From NCBI RefSeq assembly GCF_008329965.1, contig NZ_CP036150.1:1860001-1924000 (forward strand): a DNA stretch of 64,000 bases, written 5' to 3'. The notes below the pieces were generated by a model that had not been told where the DNA came from, made no database searches, and worked only from the letters and a program-made list of their open reading frames with translations. A program made the translations under genes and the position numbers. Shown here one piece after another: positions 26,804 through 33,873 of the stretch (within the stretch, counting starts at the first letter, position 1; the number at the start of each line of letters is the position of its first letter). The stretch comes from Oceanispirochaeta crateris (GTDB lineage: Bacteria; Spirochaetota; Spirochaetia; DSM-2461).

Positions 26804-29376
26804 TCACAAAAAAAATAAAAGAATGGAAAATACATCCTTCGATATCTGTGAAGGAGAAAGGTCAAAAACTGAGTTCTGAATATACCGATAAGAGCCAATG
26901 GATAGATGTTTCTGTTCCTTCAACAGTCCTTGGAGCACTTGTAAAATCCGGTCTTTATAAAGACATATACAAAGATAAGAATCTTCTTGATATCGACACA
27001 AACCAGTTTAAGACCTCATGGTTGTATTTCAGTGAATTTGACTTAAAGCCATTAGAACTTGATTACACAGCAATATTATCTTTTAAAGGAATCAATTATA
27101 GAGCCAACATTTGGTTAAATGGGACATTAATTGCTGATAAATCTCAAATCTTCGGAACCTATAGGCATTGGAACTTTCAAATTGAAGAATATCTTAAAGA
27201 AAAAAATAACAAACTAGCTGTTGAAATTTTCCCACCTGAGAAAGGAGATTTTTCAATTGGATTTGTAGATTGGAATCCGGGACCTCCTGACAAGAATATG
27301 GGCCTCTTCCGAGATGTGTCCCTTGAGTTTAATAAAGGTATTTCAATCTCTTCACCCTGTGTTACAAGCCATCTCAATACCCCTGATTATAGCCAGGCTG
27401 AATTAACTGTTGCAGCCATACTTCAAAATCATTCTTCTGAATCAATTATGGGTCTCTTGAAGGCATCTATCGGCTCCATTTCTTTATCCAAACAAATGAA
27501 CCTCGATCCTCATCAGAGCATAGATGTAGACTTTACTTCTGATGACTACAAAGATTTGATTATAGAAAATCCTAAACTTTGGCAGCCCAACAATGTTGGT
27601 GATCCGCATCTCTACAGATTAGAATTAGAATTTTATATAAATGATGCTCTGTCTGATAGTACAGTTACAAACTTTGGTATCCGTTCCGTATCCGATTATC
27701 TCACTGATGAAGGTCACCGGGGCTATATTATCAATGGCAAAAAGCTTCTAATAAAGGGAGCCGGCTGGACTGATGATCTCCTTCTTGAGGATACTTATGA
27801 TTCAATAGAAACCCAGGTAAGATATGCCAGGGATATGAATTTGAACTGTATTCGCCTGGAAGGTTTTTGGGGGAAGGATCAGACAATTTACGACCTCTGT
27901 GATCAATATGGAATGCTGGTTATGGTTGGTTGGAGTTGTCATTGGGAGCATGAATGTCACATGGGTGTGCCTGTTGACCCCCTCTATGGTGCCGTATCAA
28001 CTCCCGAAGCAATAGAACTTATTGCTGAATCCTGGAAAGATCAGCTCCTCTCTATAAGGCATCATCCTTCTATATTCGTCTGGACAGTTGCAAGTGATAT
28101 GGTCCCACACCCGGACCTGGAACGGCGGTATATTGAGATATTCAAGAAATGGGATTCTTCCCGTCCTTATCTAAACTCAACCGGAGGGGTGGGAAGTGAA
28201 CAATCAATAATCACAAACGCCGTAATTGAGAGTACTATCAGTGGTTCTTCCGGAGTAAAGATGCTTGGCCCCTATGATCACACCCCACCCGTTTATTGGT
28301 ATACCAATACAAATCTGGGAGGAGCCTATGGTTTTAACACTGAAACTTGTCCCGGTGCAAATGTTCCTCCTTTGGATAGTTTGAAAAAGATGTTCTCATC
28401 AGAACTGTTATGGCCTATTAATGATACATGGAATTTTCATTGCGGTCTCTATGAGTTTGCTAGTATCAGTCGCTTTAAAGAAGCCTTAGATGAACGATAT
28501 GGGGTTTCAAATACAATTAAAGAGTTTGCGATGAAATCGCAAGTCATGAATTATGAATTGATGAGACCGATGTTCGAAGCTTTTCAAAATAATAAGGGTA
28601 AATCGACAGGTATTATACAATGGATGCTTAATTCTGCATTCCCAAGCCTTTATTGGCAACTCTTTGATTCATATCTGATGCCGAATGGTGCTTATTATGG
28701 AGTGAAGAAAGCATGTGAGCCTCTACATCTTCTTTACAATTATGGAAGCAATCAAGTTATTCTAATCAATGATTTTGATAAGAGACAGCAAGTTGACATT
28801 CAAATCAGAATCTTTGATATCAATTCGAAGGAGATTTTCTATCAAAAAACACAATCTATATCAGAACCTGATTCTTCATTTCCAGTGTTAGAAATACCAG
28901 GAAATCTGCCGCTGAGCTCTGTTTATTTTCTTGATTTACGCCTCTTAGACAAAAATGAAGAAATCAGTTCTAACTTCTATTGGTTGTCTCAACAGAAAGA
29001 TGTATTGGATTATGAAGCAGTAGTAGGTGATTTTGGTTTTTACACACCAAGTAAAGAGCACGCGGACTACACTGAGTTAATGTCACTGCCATTTCCTCAA
29101 ATTGATTCAACTCTAACAATAAACGACCTTGAAGATGAACAAATTTACCAGATTACTTTAAAAAACACGAGTAACAAAATAGCCTTCTTTCTTGTTTTGG
29201 ACTTGATAAACACGGAAGTGGATAATCCTATTTTACCTGTTTTCTGGAGTGAGAATTACTTCAGTTTACTTCCCCATGAGATAAAATCAGTATCAGCGAG
29301 GGTAAAGAGAAGAGATGTCCCTAGCAAATCTACAGAACTGAGAATAAAAGGATGGAATAAAGATGAAAAAAATTAG
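26800..29376 (+). CDS. GH2 glycoside hydrolase, exo-beta-D-glucosaminidase-like
   Basis: 858 residues from ATG at 26800 (ATGA overlap; AAAGGA just upstream). The sequence IGFVDWNPGPPDKNMGLFRDV marks the sugar-binding and jelly-roll part of the exo-glucosaminidase branch of GH2. The usual acid/base Asn-Glu is replaced by Ser-Asp (ASD, Asp433), as in that branch, and the nucleophile is Glu515 in NTETCPG. There is no signal peptide, so the enzyme acts in the cytoplasm on an imported disaccharide or short oligosaccharide. The substrate may be a chitosan fragment or another beta-glycoside. It overlaps the next gene by 14 bp. Confidence 0.88.
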   Translation: MITKKIKEWKIHPSISVKEKGQKLSSEYTDKSQWIDVSVPSTVLGALVKSGLYKDIYKDKNLLDIDTNQFKTSWLYFSEFDLKPLELDYTAILSFKGINYRANIWLNGTLIADKSQIFGTYRHWNFQIEEYLKEKNNKLAVEIFPPEKGDFSIGFVDWNPGPPDKNMGLFRDVSLEFNKGISISSPCVTSHLNTPDYSQAELTVAAILQNHSSESIMGLLKASIGSISLSKQMNLDPHQSIDVDFTSDDYKDLIIENPKLWQPNNVGDPHLYRLELEFYINDALSDSTVTNFGIRSVSDYLTDEGHRGYIINGKKLLIKGAGWTDDLLLEDTYDSIETQVRYARDMNLNCIRLEGFWGKDQTIYDLCDQYGMLVMVGWSCHWEHECHMGVPVDPLYGAVSTPEAIELIAESWKDQLLSIRHHPSIFVWTVASDMVPHPDLERRYIEIFKKWDSSRPYLNSTGGVGSEQSIITNAVIESTISGSSGVKMLGPYDHTPPVYWYTNTNLGGAYGFNTETCPGANVPPLDSLKKMFSSELLWPINDTWNFHCGLYEFASISRFKEALDERYGVSNTIKEFAMKSQVMNYELMRPMFEAFQNNKGKSTGIIQWMLNSAFPSLYWQLFDSYLMPNGAYYGVKKACEPLHLLYNYGSNQVILINDFDKRQQVDIQIRIFDINSKEIFYQKTQSISEPDSSFPVLEIPGNLPLSSVYFLDLRLLDKNEEISSNFYWLSQQKDVLDYEAVVGDFGFYTPSKEHADYTELMSLPFPQIDSTLTINDLEDEQIYQITLKNTSNKIAFFLVLDLINTEVDNPILPVFWSENYFSLLPHEIKSVSARVKRRDVPSKSTELRIKGWNKDEKN

Positions 29377-30364
29377 AATTGCCATGATTGGAGCAGGTTT
29401 TATAGCAGATTATCATATGAGAGCTCTTTCCAGTTTGAAAAATGTAGAAGTAACGACTATCTGTGCACATTCCTTATCATCCGCACAGTTATTTGCAGAT
29501 AAATATAATATTAAGAATACATCAGATGATGCTTTAACCCTATCATCGAGTCCGGATCTTGATGGTGTTATACTAGCTATTCCCAATCGACTTCATGCCG
29601 AGTATGCAATCGAATTTCTCAAAAGAGGTAAAGATGTCTTTATCGAAAAACCACTAGCAATGGATTTTAAAGAAGGCGAGCTTATCCGCAAGGCATCTGA
29701 AAAATCTGGAAGTATTATAATGACTGGTCATATGTGGCGTTTTGATGATGATGTAAACTATATGAGGCAATTGATAAAAGATGGTACTTTCGGTGACATC
29801 ATAAAGACAAAAGGATACGGCATTCATGAAGACTGGGGACCAGAGGGATGGTTTGTAAAAAAAGGACTTTCCGGTGGAGGTGCTCTTATAGATATGGGTG
29901 TTCATGCCATTGATACAGTTCGCTTTCTTTTAGGAGATCCTGAACCAATTTCTGTCTATGCCCGATTGGGAACATTTTTCGGCAATTATGATGTAGACGA
30001 TTCAGGTATCATTATTATAAATTGGAGTAATGGTACTTCTTCCATTATTGAATCTGGCTGGTGGCAACCACATTCAGATGGACCAGAGGCTGCCACACGT
30101 TTATTTGGTGTCAAAGGCTATGCCAGTATATTTCCAACTTGTTATAAGCTTAAATCAGATAGATTTAAGGAAACCGTTCCGGATCTTCCTGCTCGTGAGG
30201 ATCATTGTGCACAAAGAATATATGATAGTGAGATGACCCATTTTATAAATTGCATTCGGGATCGTTCAACACCCCGGTCCGGAATAGAAGAAGGTCAGGT
30301 CGTCATGAGAATCACTGATGCGGCCTATAGGTCTTCAGAGACTAATTGTGTGATTACCATGTAA
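29363..30364 (+). CDS. Gfo/Idh/MocA-family oxidoreductase (second copy)
   Basis: 333 residues; its start is within the GH2 gene. The Rossmann motif is IGAGFIADYHM, the family motif is IEKPLAMDF, and GGALIDMGVHAIDTVRFLLGDP completes the signature. It is clearly divergent from the first cluster oxidoreductase and so not a recent duplicate. It probably oxidises or reduces the monosaccharide released by the GH2 enzyme, or its 3-keto form. Substrate not determinable from sequence. Confidence 0.92.
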   Translation: MKKIRIAMIGAGFIADYHMRALSSLKNVEVTTICAHSLSSAQLFADKYNIKNTSDDALTLSSSPDLDGVILAIPNRLHAEYAIEFLKRGKDVFIEKPLAMDFKEGELIRKASEKSGSIIMTGHMWRFDDDVNYMRQLIKDGTFGDIIKTKGYGIHEDWGPEGWFVKKGLSGGGALIDMGVHAIDTVRFLLGDPEPISVYARLGTFFGNYDVDDSGIIIINWSNGTSSIIESGWWQPHSDGPEAATRLFGVKGYASIFPTCYKLKSDRFKETVPDLPAREDHCAQRIYDSEMTHFINCIRDRSTPRSGIEEGQVVMRITDAAYRSSETNCVITM

Positions 30365-30403
30365 ATCTTCGTTGAAGATAAAACTGTATTAGGAAGGAAT
30401 CTT

Positions 30404-31423
30404 TTGAAGAAAAAAGTAGGGATTGTGGATGTAGCCGCCAAAGCAGGACTATCCTGCGCTACTGTAAGCAGATATATCAATAAAACAGCATTTGTATCGG
30501 ATAAAAATTCGAAGCTCATTCAAGATGCAATTGATTCTCTTGAATATATACCTAATACTGCGGCACGTATACTCGCAAACAAAAGAATGATGACACTGGG
30601 ACTTGCCTGTTCCGCCTTATCAGATCCCTATTTTTCTTCGTTAATACGAGGAATAGAGAAAAGATCTCGACAGCTAGGTTACGCCTTACTGATTCATTCC
30701 ATTGAGGAAGTTGAGGAAGTTGAGGAAGTTAAAAAGAAACCTAACTTTGTTTTTGGAGAACACAATACTGATGGTGTTATTGTGTTTGCGGATTCACTCA
30801 ATGATGAGGATCTTAAAAGATTAACTGATTCCAATTTTCCAGTTGTACTGATATTTCGTTCATCACCCCCATTCATGGATATTCCTTTTATAAATATAGA
30901 AAATAAGGAAGGTGCTTATAGACTGGTTTCTCACTTAATCAAAGCACACCAATATAAAAGGATTGTTTTTCAAAGAGGGCCTGCAACACATGAAAATGGG
31001 CAATGGCGTGAAGCTGGGTATCGAAAAGCACTTAGAGAGAATGGAATCTATTTTGATCCTGAATTGATTGAATATGGTGGATTCAACCATGAAATGGCAA
31101 GAAAATCGATTTTTAGACTACTAGAAAAAAAAGTTCAGTTTGATGCCGTATTTTCTGGAGATGACGATGCCGCGTCTGGATCAATCTCAGCCCTACTTGA
31201 ATCTGGATATAAAGTTCCAGAAGATATAGCTGTTGTAGGTTTTGATGATCAGATAATTGCATCCTATGTTTATCCTTCTCTTACGACCGTAGGCTCTCAT
31301 ATAGAAGAAGTCTGCTTTAAAGCTGTTGATAAATTAGTGGATATTATTAATGGAAAACCTGTAGAAATAGAGACCTTCGTTCCAACCGAACTGATTATTC
31401 GCAATTCATGTGGGTGCGAATAG
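30404..31423 (+). CDS. LacI-family transcriptional repressor of the glycoside cluster
   Basis: 339 residues from a TTG start with AGGAAGGAA upstream. The helix-turn-helix is VDVAAKAGLSCATVSRYINK. The hinge helix is NTAARILANKR, followed by a periplasmic-binding-protein-like effector domain (VVGFDDQIIASYVYPSLTTV). It is last in the operon, so it would be co-expressed with its targets unless it has its own promoter. I see no copy of the operator before it. Three in-frame 9-bp repeats (30704-30730) encode Glu-Glu-Val units in the effector domain. A 6-bp hairpin lies just after the preceding stop codon. Confidence 0.93.
   Translation: MKKKVGIVDVAAKAGLSCATVSRYINKTAFVSDKNSKLIQDAIDSLEYIPNTAARILANKRMMTLGLACSALSDPYFSSLIRGIEKRSRQLGYALLIHSIEEVEEVEEVKKKPNFVFGEHNTDGVIVFADSLNDEDLKRLTDSNFPVVLIFRSSPPFMDIPFINIENKEGAYRLVSHLIKAHQYKRIVFQRGPATHENGQWREAGYRKALRENGIYFDPELIEYGGFNHEMARKSIFRLLEKKVQFDAVFSGDDDAASGSISALLESGYKVPEDIAVVGFDDQIIASYVYPSLTTVGSHIEEVCFKAVDKLVDIINGKPVEIETFVPTELIIRNSCGCE
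30704..30730 (+). repeat. Three tandem GAGGAAGTT repeats inside the LacI gene
   Basis: Three identical 9-bp units in frame, encoding (Glu-Glu-Val)x3. Copy number changes would keep the frame and alter a surface segment of the effector domain. Confidence 0.85.
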
Positions 31424-31640
31424 ATTTAATATAAGACATAAAATTCATTTGAACTCTAATATTCTTTTATTCTTCTGAGCTCATCTACCAAAACAGGTCC
31501 GTAGACCAAAGTTTTTCCAGATGAGCCTAAATTATTATAAAAATCTAATTATATAATTTGAGCTGACTTTCAAAAAAATGCACACAGTTCTGATGATAGC
31601 AGAGATGGCCGAAGTTTGTATTATATATTTTAATACCTAC

Positions 31641-32636
31641 TTATTTTTTAGGAAGAATCATGATCTTCATCGCCGGTTCACTATGAGTCTCCAGAATTTT
31701 CAACCCTCTTTCAAAATCTTCCAATGAAAGGCGATGAGAAATTAATTCCTTCACTCTGATTCTCCCACTTTGAAGAAGACTCAGAGCCTGCCATGAATTT
31801 CTACAGGATGTATAGGTCGAAAATATTGAAATTTCTTTGGCAAACATTTCAAAAGGAGAAATAGAAACCTTCGCATCCACATGGGGAACTGCAAACCAGA
31901 GAATCCGTCCGGCAGGACGTACATAGTTGAGAGTCGCTTCCATAAGAGATGTCACTCCTGTAGCATCGCATACGATATGATAAGACTCTTTTTCAAGAGA
32001 GCTCAAATCCTGACTCACATAAGAGGCTCCCATCTCTTTAGCTATTTTCAGCCGCTCCTCATCCCGATCAACAATATGAATACTGGAACATCCTTTGACT
32101 AGGAAACTTTGTAGGAGTAATAAGCCAATGGGACCGGCGCCTATGAGTAAAACCGTATCAGCAAGATGAGGATTGACCTGTTCAACTCCATGAAGGACAC
32201 AGGACAGAGGTTCCATAAAAGCAGCTTCTTCAAAGCTCAGATCAACAATAGGAAAAACAGCTTGTTCTGGAGCACAGACAAACTGAGCCATACCACCAGG
32301 AAGAGTGACTCCAATAGCTTCAATATTTTCACAAAAGTGCTGACGGTTATTCAAACAGTTATAACAGACTCCACAGGAAATATTGGGCTCAAGAGCAACC
32401 CTGTCACCAACTTTGATAGTACGGATTTTTTTTCCAGCTTTACGTACAATACCTGATAATTCATGACCGGGAACAATGGGATATGTCCCCTTGTAATCGC
32501 CCTTGAAAATATGTAGATCCGTTCCACATATACCGCTGGCAAAGACCTCAATTAAAAGTTCATTTTCTTTTGGTACAGGGATCTCAGTCTCTATAATTTT
32601 AAGCGAATCCTTCTTTTCAATTTGTGCAGCCTTCAT
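31641..32636 (-). CDS. Zinc-dependent medium-chain alcohol/polyol dehydrogenase
   Basis: 331 residues. Catalytic zinc ligands lie in CGTDLHI and GHE (VPGHELSG). The structural zinc site has four Cys in CGVCYNCLNNRQHFC. The NAD fold has LIGAGPIGLLLLQ. It is most like sorbitol, galactitol or threonine dehydrogenases that oxidise polyols to keto sugars. It stands on the opposite strand next to the glycoside cluster and may serve the same pathway. Confidence 0.9.
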   Translation of the reverse strand: MKAAQIEKKDSLKIIETEIPVPKENELLIEVFASGICGTDLHIFKGDYKGTYPIVPGHELSGIVRKAGKKIRTIKVGDRVALEPNISCGVCYNCLNNRQHFCENIEAIGVTLPGGMAQFVCAPEQAVFPIVDLSFEEAAFMEPLSCVLHGVEQVNPHLADTVLLIGAGPIGLLLLQSFLVKGCSSIHIVDRDEERLKIAKEMGASYVSQDLSSLEKESYHIVCDATGVTSLMEATLNYVRPAGRILWFAVPHVDAKVSISPFEMFAKEISIFSTYTSCRNSWQALSLLQSGRIRVKELISHRLSLEDFERGLKILETHSEPAMKIMILPKK

Positions 32637-32907
32637 AATCTCATGTTCCCTCTCTTTTTATATAAATCACCCTTTCATGAATCTACTAATGGACCCATTC
32701 AATACATTTGAGTTAATTATACCTATTTAATCGATTACGTAAACCATTAACTGATCAAATACGGTGATATCTCTTTCATCGATTTTTCATAAAGCAGAGG
32801 GAAAGAGTTGCCAGGTGAAGCATAGATAAAGATAATGAAAATCTACACCGGATTTTCTATATTCAAATTCAGCATTATCTTGTCCGGCAGTATAAAGAGG
32901 TAAAAAC

Positions 32908-33570
32908 ATGACAGATAAAAAAATTGTATTCTTTACCGGTGCCGGAATATCTGCGGAAAGCAATATCCCGACCTTTAGAGATTACATGGGAAAGGCCCAT
33001 GAAGAGAATTTTGAAAAACTCCTATCATTATCCTATTTTGTCAAACATCCTGAGAAAACCTGGGAATGGTTGGATGGTTTTATCCAATTGATCAATGAAT
33101 CAGAGCCCAATGAAGCCCATAAACTGATTGCATCACTGAGAGCCTCTGTTATTACTCAAAATATTGACAACTTTCATACCCTGGCCGGCAGTGAGGATGT
33201 TGTAGAACTACATGGTTCTATTGGAACCTGTATCTGTATGAAATGTCATAAAAGACAAGGTCTCATATCGAAATGCTCCTGTGGGTCCTGGACAAAACCG
33301 GATTTTACATTCTATGAAGAGAACCTTAATGAAGAAGCAATTTACAAAGCTGAAGAACTGGCAAAAGAAGCTGATATCTTTGTGATCGTCGGCACTTCGG
33401 GGATTGTATACCCTGCGGCCAATATCCCGACCATTGCAAAGCATGCGGGAGCAAGGGTATATGAAATCAATCCCGGTATAAATGCCTTTCCTCCTACAAT
33501 AGTAGACAGGTATATCAAAAAGGGAGCTAGCGAAGGAATAAAACTACTAATAGATTTGATAAAGGAATAA
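32908..33570 (+). CDS. Sir2-family NAD-dependent protein deacylase
   Basis: 220 residues, on the short side for the family. NAD motifs: GAGISAESNIPTFR (11-24), TQNID (83-87), catalytic His102 in LHGS, and VGTSGIVYPAA (about 161-171). The zinc site is Cys110-x2-Cys113 and Cys123-x-Cys125. The usual FGExLP is altered (FYEENL), and the Tyr-xx-Arg pair of desuccinylases is absent, so acyl specificity is open. Removes acyl groups from lysines using NAD. Single gene, divergent from the Zn dehydrogenase. Confidence 0.92.
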   Translation: MTDKKIVFFTGAGISAESNIPTFRDYMGKAHEENFEKLLSLSYFVKHPEKTWEWLDGFIQLINESEPNEAHKLIASLRASVITQNIDNFHTLAGSEDVVELHGSIGTCICMKCHKRQGLISKCSCGSWTKPDFTFYEENLNEEAIYKAEELAKEADIFVIVGTSGIVYPAANIPTIAKHAGARVYEINPGINAFPPTIVDRYIKKGASEGIKLLIDLIKE

Positions 33571-33689
33571 ATGGTCTGATCAGAACCATAACACATCATC
33601 CTCTGCGAGTCTGCTGCATCATCAAATGAATTTTAAAGCACCCTGTTTTTAAAGAATATCCGCTTCATTTTTCAATACAATTATAAATA

Positions 33690-33719
33690 AAAACAGGACA
33701 GTAAAAACTGTCCTGTTTT
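33690..33719. terminator. Strong bidirectional terminator between sirtuin and tRNA genes
   Basis: A perfect 13-bp stem (33690-33702 with 33707-33719) around AAAA. On the minus strand it is followed by a U-rich run (TTTTTATTTATAA), so it mainly ends the tRNA transcript. It can also act on the sirtuin message. Confidence 0.88.
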
Positions 33720-33725
33720 GCTATA

Positions 33726-33798
33726 TAGTGGCGAAGGGACTTGAACCCCTGACAGATCGGATATGAGCCGATTACTCTACCAACTGAGTTACGCCACC
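33726..33798 (-). tRNA. tRNA with anticodon CAU (elongator Met likely)
   Basis: 73 nt fold as a complete cloverleaf: acceptor GGTGGCG with CGCCACT (G1-U72 wobble), D stem ACTC/GAGT, anticodon stem ATCGG/CCGAT around CTCATAT, and T stem AGGGG/CCCTT with TTCAAGT. A73 is the discriminator. CCA is not encoded. The initiator GGG/CCC anticodon stem is absent. A tRNA-Ile2 identity (lysidine at C34) cannot be excluded. Confidence 0.95.
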
Positions 33799-33873
33799 GT
33801 AATGCCTGCGTAATATACCCTATTCCTGGAAAATTTGTCAACATTAAGTGAAACTTTTTTTTCATCAATTTAT

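Noticed and set aside
31479-31526. Inverted repeat GCTCATCT/AGATGAGC after the LacI gene as a terminator
   Set aside because: The loop is 32 nt and the T-run is inside, not after the stem. An inner GGTC/GACC stem is only 4 bp.
32729-32745. Third LacI-type operator near the Zn-dehydrogenase start
   Set aside because: GATTACGTAAACC has a central CG but half-sites differ from the cluster operators, so I cannot link it to the same regulator.
33726-33798. Initiator tRNA-Met
   Set aside because: The anticodon stem lacks the three G-C pairs of initiators, and the first pair is G-U, not a mismatch of the initiator type.
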